Below the pieces are notes generated by a model. The model saw only the letters and a program-made list of their open reading frames with translations, ran no database searches and was not told where the DNA came from. A stretch of 64,000 bases of DNA from Anthonomus grandis grandis. Lineage: Eukaryota > Arthropoda > Insecta > Coleoptera > Curculionidae. Location of the stretch: contig NC_065557.1 in the NCBI RefSeq assembly GCF_022605725.1, positions 24,307,256 through 24,371,255 on the forward strand, read 5' to 3'. Of the stretch, positions 1-12,525 are shown piece by piece. Both the position numbers and the translations under genes were made by a program. The first letter of the stretch is position 1; the number at the start of each line of letters is the position of its first letter.

Positions 1-3000
1 ATTTCTGCATTAGAAAAATATTATACCAATGCTGCGTAGTTTTTTTTTAAATGTTTGCGCAAGAGATGCAGGCCCCACCAACGTCACACGCTTACTATTA
101 CTAAAATAAAATTTAAAATAAACGAGCTGGAACCTCGAACACCAGCGTACTGTCACCGCGGCGGCGTTGCAACGCCGCAAAAATCTTGCCTGTTAGGTAC
201 TTACGGCACTGTATTTGGCGTAGTATAATAAATTCTATAAAAGCACTTTCTTTGAAACACATTATTTGTAGAACCATCAAGTTATAGGTACATTGCCGAA
301 TAGATAATTAATATTGAACAAAAAAATATGAAATATTTGAGGATTTCAATGCCTCATACAATAATTAAAAGCAACTAAAATATGATAGCGGTCAAAACTG
401 TATCAATATTATAAGTGACGACAATAGTAGTACACAAATGGGTATGATTTTTTTAATTTAAAAAAAATCAAAACTCAAAGAATATTAAAATTTTAAATTA
501 ATAAATTGTAAAAATGAAATTTTCCGCCTTGTAGTTTTCTCTGTAATACGGACCAATTTTAAGCAGTCGTCTGTCTCCGAAGTTCCAACACAGAAAACAA
601 CTAAATACGTACTCAATGTCTTTCCGTGAATCCACACACTATACTTAAGCTGGTCCACTGTCAAATATAACCCCAACTAATTATTTCACTCGGTTAAATG
701 AAAATAAGCGGGACTATTTCGTTGGCCTACTGTAAACACGATCCTCCGAAATCGACCGTCTAGAAACATCAGCTTGCCATCCGCGTTGCTTTGTCGAATA
801 GCAGTCGATCATAATAAAGGTTGAATATTGTCTTTTAACAGTGTAACAGTGATAGTTTTTAGGTTAGCTTACGGAATATAATTATGCTTGAAATTATATT
901 AAGTTTATGGTGCTGACATAATTCAGAGAATTCAAGGTTACCTGAACTTTCATTTACAAATAATATCATCGTGTGTTCCCGGCTTTTTGTGACGAGTGAA
1001 TCGGTTATATCGGCAATACCGGGGGATACTGATAACTACCTACTTATATATATATAAGTAATGTTTATGTTTAATAATTGTAGTCTCTAATGGTAAGTAA
1101 GTTTCATCTGTTTCATCAAGAATGTCTTGATAAATAGTTCATTACTGCTTTGGAAAATAGATTTGTATAAGTATAATTTTATTATTTTAATTGAGATACG
1201 CCAAATTTTAAGTGGATTTTATAAATATAATCTGGGATCTTTTTAAGTGTGAGTTTATTAGAGTAACAGAGAAAATGTAAAACACATAGATAATTTAATT
1301 TCCCTCAATTTATTTAAGAGAGAACTAAGCATTAGATTTATTGTTTTTAGAATTTTTTACTTTTTGGTATATTTTGGTGTGTTAAAAGCAACAAAACTAA
1401 TGTTATTGACACTGAGAAAAATATCTTATCTTATCTAGACGCTTTATTAAAAATGTAATAGGTAGCCTTTGCAGGAAAGGTTTATTTTATCCAAACAGTT
1501 ATTTAATTAGGTGATTTACCGACAACCAATTTGCATCTTTTTTTTTTTTAGGGACTACATTCTTTTAATTAATATAAGAAATTTGCATATAACAGAATAT
1601 TATCGTTATTATAAAATGCTAATTAAATAACTATTAAATATTATCTAAAAAATTAAAAATTACTGCTATCAAGTGACCAATTATATAGTTATCATAATAA
1701 GTAAATACATAGTGCTATAAAAAATTCACAATTTTGTTCATTTTTTTTCACCTATAAATAGAATTCAATAAACGACTTTATAGAAGACTAGAATAACTTA
1801 CCCTTAAAATTTGTAATAAAAAGCTAAATTAAAGAATAAAAGCGATAATGCCAAATAATGCTAGGAAATTAAAAAGGAAAAAAATAATCATTTTCATATA
1901 CGCCTATATAACTTATTTATTTTATTTTAAAACTTGTGGCTGTTCTAAGAAATGTTGAGAGTTATTATAAGGTATTCTAGTTTCCATAAAGTAGTTTATA
2001 AGACATTTGTAGATAAAACATACGTTAATAAAATTGTGCGTGCATTTTTTATGTATAATTATAATTAGATATTCTGTGAGTTAATAGTAGTTTTTTTAAA
2101 TTTTTTAGATAATATTTCACAGTGATATATCATATTTCTAATATTTAAAAAATTACAAATTGAGAGATTGGAGGGACACAAAGTCAATGGTCTCAGATTA
2201 TGTTTATTTTTTTTTAACTATTACACGTGTTTTTAAAAGTAGTAAGGAACCCTAGTGTAAAAAACAACAATGCATAGACACGAATTACAATGTTGAGATA
2301 CGACTTACCGGTAAGGCTATTTGTTTAACACCACAAACATTTAAGTTAAAACAAAAAATAAATATATAAAAATATATTGCTGACCTTCACATTAAATCCG
2401 GTTTCAAAACTAAATAAAATAAAAGTAAACAGAACAAGCAGAATGAGGTTAAGTTGAACGGGAGAACGGAAATAAAGCAAAAAATAAAAAATTAAATATG
2501 TCTTAATCGAGAATTGAACGTCGTGATAAAAATTGTTAAAAATTAAATGCGGTTCAAAGGTAAAAATATCATTCACACAAGACAGTACAGGACTCCTTTT
2601 TACCCTTCTGATCTTAGTAACTGAGGCGTGGTCCTATTTATCATAGAGTTAGACACATGGCTTAGCTAAATTATTATTGCCTAAATATGATGAATACATT
2701 TATTTTGAACTTGAAATAAAATTAGTCATAAAATATTTATACAGGGTCTGCAAAATGAGTATATAATACAACGCTTAACCACAAATTTAAAATATAGCGA
2801 TTTATGCCAACTTGCCTGTACCAAAATTGCGTCGCTTATCCGCTAGAGGCTAGAGGGTGCCACAGTTTTAAAGTGTTTTTTTTTAAGTGATTTTTATTAA
2901 ATTTGAAATGGAGGATAAGTACATAAATTGACGTATTTTGATTTAAGCGAGAGCTTGGATAATGTCCGGAAATTTAAAAAAGGTAGGTTGTTTATAAATC

Positions 3001-4711
3001 ATTGGTTGTAATTTTGTTACAATTTTTAAAATTAACTTAAAATTAAAATTGTTACAAGAAAAATATCTGAGAACCATCTTAAACATGACTTAAGAAGGTT
3101 CTTAGATATTAGCTGACTTATTTAAGAACTTTTTTGTCGTAAAATTTTCGTCCAATGCACGGTTTAGCACGGTGTAAAAAAAATTAAATTTAAATATCAT
3201 GTTAGTCATATACCTTCTTTCTACGTATGTCGTTTTTTTTTTTAAATAAACGCGAATGTCTAACGCGAAGTGCAATAACTGGCTTTCACTAAATTTAAAA
3301 ATAAAAATGAATTAGGGCCATTAAATGTAAAAAAAAAATAGATTTTTAAATTACTTTGTATTTGTCTCCTATATTTTTTAAATTTAAACAAGCAGTTTAA
3401 TGCAAAAGAATAGATTAAACAGATCTCTATTTAATTTATTATTGGTGTTTATTCAAAACATAAAATATCAAATAAATATAATTCAAAATACTTACCAGTT
3501 AAAAAAAAATATAACCTGATCGAATATAAAAATAAAACAAAAATTAAATAAATAATACAAACCCCAACAATAAAATTTACTCTAATATTTTAATAACAAA
3601 TGCTCAAAATGTCGTCTAGATTTTTATAATAAATGCTCAAAATTATATCTGGTTTGTTTCTTAAAGAGTGTACATAATATGTTGGTCGCGCCCCTTGTAG
3701 AGGAAAACGAATTTTAATAGACTTTATATGAAATGTTGATAATTACTATCACAGAGTGGTCAAAAAAATGAATTTAAACGAAATTTAATAAATCTTCTAA
3801 AGTGATTGTTTTCCAATGAAAATCTCCTATTTTTATAATTAAGTAGCGTATTAAGCATTAAAAATAGAGATAACTTGGTATGATACCAATGTATTTTGGG
3901 TTTAATACAAAAGATACCTTGTAAAGAATTTTAATAATTAACTCTTTGTGATACGATTATCTAAAGCTTAGCTAATCATAGGGTGGAATTTTTATTTATT
4001 TTGTATAGTATTATATTTGTAAGTAAAATGTATTTTGTAATAAGTTGATACTTTGCTTTTCAGCAGCAGTTAAAAGTTTACTTAATCGCTTTCTGAAGGT
4101 GAAAACGTATTATTGCAAGAAACATTAGCTACACTTTATTTTAAAATAATTCCTCCCAAATCACTCACAATTAACTGCAAATTTATTACTTGTGCATAAA
4201 GCGCGCGTGAGCACTTTAGCTATAATATTTATAAAATTGTACTTTTTTAACTATATTTTTTATCTAAAAAGGTGTTTACAAATTAAAAATAAGGAAATAT
4301 GATATTTTTTCTCATGTTGAAATAATAAAACTTCGATAAAGTAGCGCCAGAAACTCAAAAAATGCATCATCCTCGATGGCGCAGAAAAAAAATTGCATTT
4401 ACAGGAATGAAAATAAAACTCAGGCATAAACATCGCGTAAACATGAATATTTCTTATGGAACATAACATGTTGGGTTCTCTTAAATCTATAAATTAAAAC
4501 AAACAAAAAATATTTGCTTTTAAAAAATAAGACTTTTAATAATCATTCACAAAATATAATATACAGTCCATATATTTTAAATTGGCCACTTAATCGTAAA
4601 AAACTATTATAAATCGCCTAGCGAATAGACATGGACGGAAATAATTTAAAGATTGCAGAAAACAAAAATCTGTGGAATTTGCGAGATTTTCAGATTTCAT
4701 TTACGAATTGC
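1..4711. other. AT-rich region without recognisable gene
   Basis: No long open frame, conserved motif or splice-supported exon is visible on either strand. The stretch is dominated by A/T runs and short chance frames. The one structured piece is a transposon-end-like relic near 2741-2870, listed separately. It is best read as intergenic or intronic DNA left of the Gypsy-1 insertion. Confidence 0.6.
2741..2870. repeat. Relic of a Tc1/mariner-type terminal repeat
   Basis: The stretch starts TACAGGGTCTGC, the same CAGGGT-type end as the DD41D elements here. About 100 bp in, it has CCGCTAGAGGC followed by TAGAGGGTGCC, like the motif that sits at a similar distance from the ends of those elements. 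No partner inverted repeat was found nearby, so I read it as a solitary decayed end. This is inference from resemblance. Confidence 0.4.
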
Positions 4712-4998
4712 AATTTATGAACGTTATGCGATACTATGACTTTTTAAAAAGTAATTTATTTAATAAGTACAACTGACAGCGTGACAGTTTAATATTCTTG
4801 TAAAATAATTTTATATACAATGATCTAATAGCTCACAATAATCTAAATGATCTTAAAACTAAGGGCTTATATAGAATAAATATGTTGATGTAGCCAACCA
4901 CGTTGTGAAGATTTGGCAGTTCTCACGATGATCATTTGGTTAACTACGCCATTGGAAAAGTCTATGGTGAAGAGTCAGCAGTTCTCACGTATATAACT
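4712..4998 (-). repeat. 3' LTR of Gypsy-1
   Basis: About 287 bp, aligning with 12526-12665 joined to 18571-18701, with several substitutions and small indels. Landmarks shared by both copies are ACGTTATGCGA, ACTATGACTTTTTAA, AAAACTAAGGG and TTGATGTAGCCAACCACGTT. The divergence between the two copies shows that the insertion is old. Confidence 0.85.
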
Positions 4999-5014
4999 CC
5001 TCCCTCCTTAAGAG
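4999..5014 (-). other. Polypurine tract of Gypsy-1
   Basis: On the minus strand CCTCTTAAGGAGGGAGG lies directly before the AGTTATA start of the 3' LTR. A purine run in this place primes plus-strand synthesis in LTR retroelements. Confidence 0.7.
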
Positions 5015-6070
5015 GCAAACATAATGGAAAATGTTCGCTCCATTTCTAGCTCTTCGTGTCTTGATTCATGAAAAGGTATTACAGTAGTTCCAGGGTTTAG
5101 CTTCTGGTATCTTGGAAGCATCTTTTTGTTCTGGATAACCACCAATATTATTACAATGATGATAACAATAATTAAAATGTTGTTGATTATTGCTATAGTC
5201 GATACATCAGGTGAGGTTTCTTCGATTGGATGTAATTAAGTTGCAAGGCTCCTTAACTCATATAAGTATTCAAGGTTAACGTGAGTTATATTGGGCATCT
5301 TGTATGATTTTGGTTTTTGAAATTCATAATCTTGAATTTCCGGCAATATCAAAAGTTTTCCTTTAATTAATTGGACTTTATTGGCAGACGTCTTGTCATT
5401 TAGTTTGATTTCAAAATTTGTAGGAATTTGGACTAGAGTTGGCTCTTCTAGTATTATGCATTGATCAGTTTTACATTTGATCAATAATTGTTTATTTTTA
5501 ATCGGTAAAATCAAAAATTGTTCATCAGCAACGTGTTTAATGATGGGTTGAACTAATTGAGTTTGTATCGGTATACATCGGTCGTTTGTTTAACAGTTCT
5601 GTAGTACAACTCTCTTGCGGATGGAAGTTCTCGAGGAAATAGAACGTCTTTTCAATTTCTGGGCATATGTTGTCTTCGAAACTAAACGTCATCTTCTTCT
5701 TGCGCCAAATAAGGATATTTTGGGATAATGATATAATTATTTTGTATAATAGGAAGGAAGTGATGATAGGTGAACTATTTAAGTTTTAATATAGCAAATA
5801 TAGCAAAAATGATTTCATAATCAAAAAAACTTACTTGTGTTTCAAGAAATTGTTAGTATGACAGACTATTCTTAAAATTTGGTAATGCTTTCGATCATTT
5901 CTTTAATTTCATTAACAGATATTATAGAATTATGGACAGCATTAAGTTTTGCGAACGTAATTGCATTTTCAAGATTATCTTTAAAGTTAATCAAATTTAT
6001 CTAAATTAATTAATTTGATAAATTACGCCTTCAACAGAAATATAAAGATATGTATTATTTATTTAATTTT
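5000..6070 (-). pseudogene. env: Env-like pseudogene of Gypsy-1 (C-terminal part)
   Basis: The minus strand between the purine tract and the DD41D insertion holds a broken frame in the place where errantiviruses carry env. A 92-residue open piece lies at 5236-5514. It stops at 5236, and the same frame then goes on through an Ile/Val-rich hydrophobic stretch (about 5145-5215) followed by a short Lys/Arg-containing tail, the layout of a membrane anchor and cytoplasmic tail. The upstream part (5520-6000) is frameshifted and carries several stops. The assignment rests on position and hydrophobic layout. I see no furin site or fusion peptide, and the product cannot be functional. Confidence 0.6.
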
Positions 6071-6077
6071 CTATGTA

Positions 6078-6694
6078 CCGGGTGTACAACTAAGAAAGGT
6101 CGCCGGCCATATCTGAGTAACTACTCATCGCACAGCGTAGGGAAAAATAATTTCTGATAAAAGCGGCAAAGAGAAATTTCTGGAAATTATTTACAAGTTC
6201 GCCCGATGACCGCTAGAGGGCGTAATACAACATTGAAATAGAAAAAATTGGTTTTATTGAAAATATTTAAAGTAAATCCTAGAGAAGAATGATGCCATTT
6301 TAAAGTATGATAAATTCTAAACATTTTTTATTTCAAACTTTTTTTTCTAATGTGTCCAATAAAAGGTGGGGGAAGGGTTGAATATTTATTTCTAAGGTTC
6401 TTGATAACTTTGGATTGGTCTAACGAATTTTAACGAGCTTACTTTTGTATTAAAGGATAATTATTAGGCTTTTATGTGGTATAATTACTTAACCGTTTTA
6501 GTTGTTTTGTTGAGCGCTAGGGGACGGTTTGTTTTAATTTGTATTTTTTCAGCGATTTTCTGGCAAACATTAAATACAACGATGTATTTTTTTTCATTTA
6601 GGCTAAAAGAGCATGAAAAAACATAGAAACTGGCGCAAACCGCAACTTGATATTTTATTTTATTCCGAAATTATAAATTAAAATATTTTTGAAC
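6078..6694 (+). repeat. Left terminal inverted repeat of DD41D-1
   Basis: Aligns in inverse orientation with 8040-8650 over its whole length, with scattered indels. It carries CCGCTAGAGGGCG at 6210-6222 and GCGCTAGGGGACGG at 6514-6527. The inner end is near TTTTTGAACCA. Confidence 0.85.
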
Positions 6695-6858
6695 CATGAA
6701 ATCTGTCGCCGCGCTGGCATTATTGTGTCACATAGTCAATAGTAAGCTTTTGAAACAAATGAATTTGATAAATATTTTCGGAGCCATGATAAAACGTTTA
6801 TGGTCGATGTCAAATGTAACGTCGAAGACAGTTTTTGAAATCGTTTAAGTTTTTAAAA

Positions 6859-7982
6859 ATGCCAAACGTAATTCCAAACGACATAGCTTTTGATATGCTA
6901 GCAGTGTATTTTCAATTAATGTAAAATGCACGCATTGCAGCCCGTATATATGCCCAAAGATATCCTGACAGAAGACACTATAATCATAGAGTCTTTACCG
7001 GTTTAGGCTAAGAAAATACTGAAACTATTCGCGGCAATATTCATCGAAGTAGAAGGTGAGGGCGCATAGAGGCACACGTTATAAATATTTTGGCGTATAT
7101 TGAAATAAACCCTCACATAAGCATCCGAAATATTTCTAGGGAATTGGGAATGTCCCTGGGTACAGTAGAAAATATTCTGAAAGAGCACAGCTACCTATTT
7201 TTATTTGTTACAACACTAATAAGCATCCTAATATCTTATATGTCTTTATTGTTTTTTACTTAGACTTCATCCATATCACGTGGTTCTGCACCAGGCGCTT
7301 CTTGAAAAGGACTTTGATAACAGACTCAATTTCTGTCATTGGGCTGTTGAACATGGTTAGAGAAGATACCCGTTTATTTATCTCGAAGGTATTATGAACT
7401 ATACTGAACATTTAGCAGTGATGGTGGTGTAAACCTGCATTATTGGGCAGAAGAAAATCCCTGTTGGATTCGCGAGACTCAATACCAAGGCAGATGGACT
7501 GTAAATGTGTGGTGCGGCATTATTGGCGGAAAAATTATTGGTCCTTTTTTTTTCAATCATTTAAATTTTTTGTATGATCTCCCGGGGTTACTGGAAGATG
7601 TTGATTTGGAAACAAGAGGGCAAATAATTTTCCAACATGATGGTTGCCCTGCGCATTTTGCAGTTCAAGTTTATCAATACTTAACCAGACAGTATCCTTT
7701 GTGGATAGGAAGAGGAAGTATTCGTTATTTATTTCCTGTATTTCCTTGGCCTGCTCGATCCTCAGATCTGACTGTTCTAGATTTTTATCTGTGGGAAAGG
7801 ATTAAAGATTCAGTTTTTGCCAACCCACCCACAACACAGAACGACATGCAGGACCGAATACGCAATGCCATAAATTCTTCACCCACAGCAGAAATCTAGA
7901 CATCGGTTCCATCAACGATACAACGACTTCGACTGTGTATTGAAAATGAAGGAAAACAGTTTGAGCATCTAGGACACCTTTA
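6859..7982 (+). pseudogene. DD41D-1 transposase pseudogene
   Basis: Order is an N-terminal helix-turn-helix part from 6859 with stops, a likely intron at 7191-7263, then the catalytic domain from 7264. In the last part (7507-7899) the second Asp is in QHDGCPAHF and the third in TVLDFYLW. An insertion lengthens the spacing from 41 to 46 residues. The first catalytic Asp, expected just before TFSSDGG near 7410, is lost to a stop and frame change. A TAG at about 7897-7899 ends the frame early; homology goes on to about 7982. The exon joint reads in the same phase as in DD41D-2. The enzyme is inactive; the family is clear from the W-I-G-R-G-S block and the D-D-D layout. Confidence 0.85.
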
Positions 7983-8039
7983 AAAATATAAAACAATTTA
8001 TTTATTACAAAAATTTGAGTTTTGGAGTTTTATTTTTAT

Positions 8040-8650
8040 TGTTCAAAAACATTTTAATTAATAATTTCGGAATAAAATAAGACATCGAGTTGCGGTTTAC
8101 GCCACTTTTTATGTTTTTTCATGCTCTTTTAGCCTAAATGAAAAAATTACATCGTTGTATTTAATATTTTCCAGAAAATCGCTGAAAAAGTCCAAAATAA
8201 CATAAACCGCCCTCTAGCGGTCAACAAAACAACTATGTCGGATAAGTCATTATACCACATAAAAGCCTGATAATTATTCTTGAAAACAAAAGCAAGCTCG
8301 TTAAAATTGGTTATGCCAATCAAAAGTTATCAACCATTTTAGATATAAATATTCAACCCACCTATTATTTGAATGATTAAAAAAAAAAGTTTGAAATAAA
8401 AAATGTTTAGAATTTATCATACTTCATAATGGCATCATTCTTCTCTAGGATTCAATTTGAATAATTTCAATAAAACCAATTTTTTCTATTTCAATGTTGT
8501 ATTACGCCCCTAGCGGTCATCGTACGAACTTGTAAATAATTTCCAACGATTTCTCTTTACCGCTTTTATAAGAAATATTTCTTTTCCCTATGCTGTGGGA
8601 TGACTAGTTACTGAGATATGGCCGGCGACCTCTCTTAGTTGTACACCCGG
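8040..8650 (-). repeat. Right terminal inverted repeat of DD41D-1
   Basis: Inverse partner of 6078-6694. It contains CGCCCTCTAGCGG at 8208-8220 and CGCCCCTAGCGG at 8505-8516, mirroring the two motifs of the left repeat. Confidence 0.85.
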
Positions 8651-8652
8651 TA

Positions 8653-9110
8653 CTTTTGCAACATACTCATCCCTTTTTCTAGTTTTTTTTGATAATGAAA
8701 TGTATGAAATGTATTGTTTTTATTAAATAATCTCTAACTTTTTGTAATTTTGTTATTATATCATTATAATATGTTTTATCATCTGCGTCAACTGTACCAA
8801 ATAGCCATTTACTTACTTGCCTACTATATTATATAGTCTTCTTTTAACTCTAGGTTATCATTAGGTTTAAAAGTTTATATTATACAATATTGATAAAATA
8901 TTCTCTTCTTAATATTAAATTGTGAGTAAGACCTATGAAACTTACAGGGTCTGAAGATTTTTTAATTTATTAAAATGTATTTGAATATTATTAAGTTGCT
9001 ATTTTATTAGAGTTGTATCTACGTAATGCAGAAAAGTATGCTTAGTTTATATTATTTTAGATGGTTCTAGAGAGATAGGAAGAATAGGATTTTTAATGGT
9101 AGTTAATTTA
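8653..9110 (-). other. Gypsy-1 interior between integrase and env, degenerate
   Basis: This stretch continues Gypsy-1 on the far side of the DD41D-1 insertion, where the start of env would be expected. I see only short frames with many stops and no motif that I can name. Confidence 0.4.
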
Positions 9111-9720
9111 ACATGGCTACTACGTGTCTCTTGAAATGCTTGGAATATTACAAGCATCAGCGTCAGGTCTTCAAGTGCATTTTTATCCTCCTGTAAAGAT
9201 TTGTTTTGTTTAGTCTTTGGTCTTCGAGCAAGGTTTTTATATGTTCCAGAATTAGTTTTTAATTTTATTGATCTTTGATCTTTTACAACAGTTTTCTTAA
9301 ATTTAGATAGGGGATTTACATGGGTTTAGAAGGTTCAAAGTCTGGAGCTTCGTCACGATTCAAGTTTCTTTTGTTAATAATTTGTTTTTTTATAGCTTGA
9401 TTATTTTGTGCTATATCATCATAAATCTTTTGACAAATTTCTTTGTGTTTTTGAATATAATCGGATACAATAATGTGACCATTAAGATCAAAAGGGTTGT
9501 TATTAATTAGATGATCTTTAACAATTTCAAAAGGAGCAATTTTGGTTCTACTATGATTAGAGTTATTATAACCAAGTATAGCACGTTTCATAAGTTGTTC
9601 AGTTATGATGTGGTTTTGTTCTTTTTTAAGACAACGATAAGCTTCTATTACGCATAAATGAAATCGTTCTACTGGGGAATTAGAATTACTATTTCACAGT
9701 AGTATAATGTATATTTATGT
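9110..9720 (-). pseudogene. pol: Integrase C-terminal half of Gypsy-1, broken
   Basis: On the minus strand PVERFH (about 9675) carries the catalytic Glu of the integrase core. RAILGYNNSNHSRTK then PFEIV follow at 9540-9600, the conserved block after the core in the gypsy/17.6 group. A basic tail runs down to about 9200. The HHCC zinc module and the first two catalytic Asp residues are not found, so the front half is deleted or decayed. The open part is 9316-9591. Confidence 0.8.
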
Positions 9721-10380
9721 TATAGAGATTACAAAAGTCTTACAAAGTCTTCTTGTTGTTTAAATACATTTAAAGAAAGAATTTATAAAAAGTTCTTGTG
9801 TGGTTTTTATAAAAATTCGAGCAATTTTTTCTGTTCTGAAATAAAAAGCATATAAACGTTTTGGTTCTATAAATTCTGAAGAATTATATTATTCTCAGTA
9901 TAACTCATTCTCAAGAATTGAATTATACTGCGAACTGGATTATTTCAAGAAACAATTACTAAAATTCTTGTATTTTGAAATATCTGTGAAAATTGACATT
10001 TAAAAGGATAGATATCACCTTAATCTAGTAATAAAAAATTGATTTTTATAAACTTAAATTATTCTTTCAGAATTAGGAAAATTTAAAATTGGATTTTCTA
10101 AAATGTGTGTACTATTTCTAAATCTTCTGAGTCAGGTAAAGCTGAGTATTGTCCTTCTGTCATATCTTTGAAAGTTCCTCCCAGAGATTTTCTAATGTCT
10201 TGTATTATATTTATTCTTTTATTATTTTCTGTTCCAACGATAGAAGCTAATTCTTCATTACTGATAAAAGGTAACTCATTAGGGTTTTCTAAAAAAAATT
10301 TCTTATGCTATCTTATTTGCGGGTTCATTTATTACAGAGGAAGTTTCTAAAGCATTTGTATCAATTTTTTCTTTTTTAAT
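9721..10380 (-). other. Degenerate pol spacer of Gypsy-1
   Basis: This lies between the RT scrap and the integrase piece, where RT palm, RNase H and the integrase zinc module should be. Only short frames remain, one of them Asp/Glu-rich (about 10110-10300). About 2 kb of pol is missing here. Confidence 0.5.
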
Positions 10381-10605
10381 AATATTTGGAATGGGATAAC
10401 GATGATTTATTGTTTTCTTTTTAATTTTTCTATAATAACGACACGCCATTTTTATTGATTGGAGGCATCTAATTTTTTTGGATCAATCCATATACGAGAA
10501 CTCCATGGGCTTGCAGAAGGTCTAATTAATCCTTTTTCCAACATATCAGTTATTTGTGTTCTGACTTTATTTTTATGAATATTGGGATATCTATATGATT
10601 GAGTA
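10380..10605 (-). pseudogene. pol: Reverse transcriptase N-terminal scrap of Gypsy-1
   Basis: On the minus strand the frame gives YRYPNIHKNKVRTQI, then GLIRPSASPWSSRIW and a PKK-D-ASN end, the first conserved block of Ty3/Gypsy reverse transcriptase. A further piece with YRKI and RYPIPNI lies at about 10390-10450. The catalytic palm blocks that should follow are absent. The 5' side is cut by the CAGGGTGTCC end of a mariner fragment at about 10612. Confidence 0.8.
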
Positions 10606-10611
10606 TACAGG

Positions 10612-11325
10612 GTGTCCGAAAAAAGGAGGCCAATCCGCCGGCTACATATAAAGTGGACCAAAATAACGCGACTTTCGTTATGCCATTTTTTAATTGGGTG
10701 CTGGGTATTCAATATACAGGGAGTCAAAATGAGAAATATAAATTCGTTTATTTGAAGTAAGTCGAGTGTTTCATATAATATTAAAGTAAAATTTGGTGTG
10801 AGGGGGTTTTTTGGAACGAGAAATTGAAATCCGTTCACGGATTCGCTATACCTTGCAGATGGCGCCACCTGCGGTATTACCTTGTGTTAAAAATATATAA
10901 AATATTGCTTACCTTGTGTTAAAAATACCAAAACTTTTCTTGTAAAAAAAGTATTCTTAGTAAATGTCGGCATGAGAATCCGTTTATTAGATATCTTAAT
11001 TTTAAAATCTAGATACATTTTAACAAGTTAACAAAATAAACGTAAATAATTTTTTCTAAATTAATGCTAAATTACTTATTATAATCAAAATCATAGAATA
11101 ATGACTCTAAATTATTTGTTCTACGTGACCTCCATTCATTTGTATACACATACGAGCCCTCTTTATTAAAGAAAATCTTTTTTTAGAAAGAAGGCTTTGA
11201 AAAATATTTGGTTTCAATCTGAAATGCTCTCCAGCTGCAATGATTCTTTCCCTTAAATGATCCTCGTTAAAAATCGAAACCATGGACACAAAGTCTTTTA
11301 TACATCCCCAGACTGAAAAATTCAT
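10612..11325 (-). mobile_element. Mariner-type fragment inside Gypsy-1 pol
   Basis: The left edge is TACAGGGTGTCCG, a terminal-repeat type shared by insect Tc1/mariner elements. At 11107-11325 the minus strand encodes a 72-residue piece with SVWGCIKDFV, HLRERIIAAG and a GGHVEQII end, matching the region after the third catalytic Asp of such transposases. The upstream catalytic part and the far terminal repeat are not seen, so the copy is truncated. GCAGATGGCGCCACCTGCGG, a near-perfect palindrome, lies at 10855-10874. Confidence 0.65.
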
Positions 11326-11414
11326 TGAAGGATGGTTAGTTTCAATATAAGGTAATGAATTATAACTAGAAACATGTAGTTCTATTATGTTAGTTCATCT
11401 ACCATGGCTGGCTC

Positions 11415-12136
11415 TTAAAAAATTTCATGTTTATAAGTTTTTTCTTGTTTGTCATCATAGTTTTCAGGATTTTCTACACTTCTATCAAGTGCAGTGAAAT
11501 ATTGTTGGGGATAGTCTTCATCATAAGTGTCATTTATATCTTTATCATATGAATCAGTATATTCATTAGTTTCATTAGGATTTTCCTGATTATGTAATTC
11601 TTCAAATGTAAAGTTAGGTTTAACATTTGGATTATTTTGGAAATAATTTTGTGTATTTCTATATTGTGTAAGTGGTCTAATACTTCGCAGAGAGGGATTT
11701 CTCGAAGTTGTTGACATTGGTTCTGATTTAGGTAAATCTCTTGAATTTATTTGATTGGGTTTGAAAAAAGTTTTTGGTTTTCCAATTGGCCATTGCGTCT
11801 TCAAGACTGGCGGGCCTTTTTAGACGTATAATATTTTTCTCTACGCCATTACAACCTGCAGTAAACGTATTTAAAGCAATTTTTTCATAATGCTTTATAT
11901 GATATATAATTTTAGCTCGTTTGTCAACTAAAATTTTAGCTTTTTTCCATAAGCTTTTCTTGTATACATTCAAAAATATGATGATTTAGTTTATCGTCAT
12001 TCGTACACTTATTACTATCTATAAAACCTTCGCAACGAATAATAAATTTATTTAGTTTATTACAATCACCATTATATGGTTTAATATTGCTTAATTTAGA
12101 TCTAAAAATGTCACAGTTAATTTTTGGTGGTGTCAT
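11415..12136 (-). pseudogene. gag: Gag pseudogene of Gypsy-1
   Basis: Three overlapping minus-strand frames (11936-12136, 11728-11973, 11415-11804) together read as a gag protein. The first has IKPYNGDCNKLNKFI and CEGFI. The second has GVEKNIIRLKRPASLEDAM, typical of the capsid end of errantivirus-like gag. The third is Asn/Glu/Tyr-rich. Frame changes near 11950 and 11770 break it. There is no CCHC zinc knuckle, as is usual for gypsy/17.6 gag. It lies just behind the 5' LTR and primer binding site, as expected. Confidence 0.75.
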
Positions 12137-12510
12137 TTCTTCTTTTTCTTTTATAATAAATAAGCCACCATTTGATTAACTTAATTGATCGATATCTGTC
12201 ATGTAGAATTAAATTTTTTAATATATTTATTATCAAGTTAAAAATTAAAAGCGTTTAATTCGCTAATTATGGATTAATTGGTAAAATTAAAGCGTTCAAT
12301 TCGCTGTTACTAAAATTATCCCTATAATTTCCCTAGGTTAGGATTTATTGACGCAAAAGGAATAGGCACTTACAGTTACTTCTTCTTCCCGAGATTACTG
12401 GAAACCTGTAGACAGCTCTGATGCCAGATGTCGTTGGTTCTTTGGATTACGCTACCAGTGTTTAAAGACTCCCAGAACTTTTTTTCGACATTGAAGCTGC
12501 TTTTGGGGCA

Positions 12511-12525
12511 CAACCGAGTGCGCCA
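12511..12525 (-). other. Primer binding site of Gypsy-1
   Basis: On the minus strand TGGCGCACTCGGTTG follows the AATT end of the 5' LTR. It resembles the tRNA-Ser-type site (TGGCGCAGTCGGTAG) of the 17.6/297 group, with a few differences. Confidence 0.65.

Larger units (their letters stand above)
6078..8650 (+). mobile_element. DD41D-1: Tc1/mariner transposon with about 610-bp terminal inverted repeats
   Basis: The element starts CCGGGTGTACAAC and ends GTTGTACACCCGG. Each end is flanked by TA (6076-6077 and 8651-8652), the target duplication of this superfamily. Inverted repeats run inward to about 6694 and from about 8040, unusually long for the superfamily. Between them lies one plus-strand transposase pseudogene. 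It interrupts the env region of Gypsy-1, so it is younger than that element. Confidence 0.9.

Noticed and set aside
10105..10350. 81-codon plus-strand frame
   Set aside because: Antisense to the degenerate pol region of Gypsy-1; no motif.
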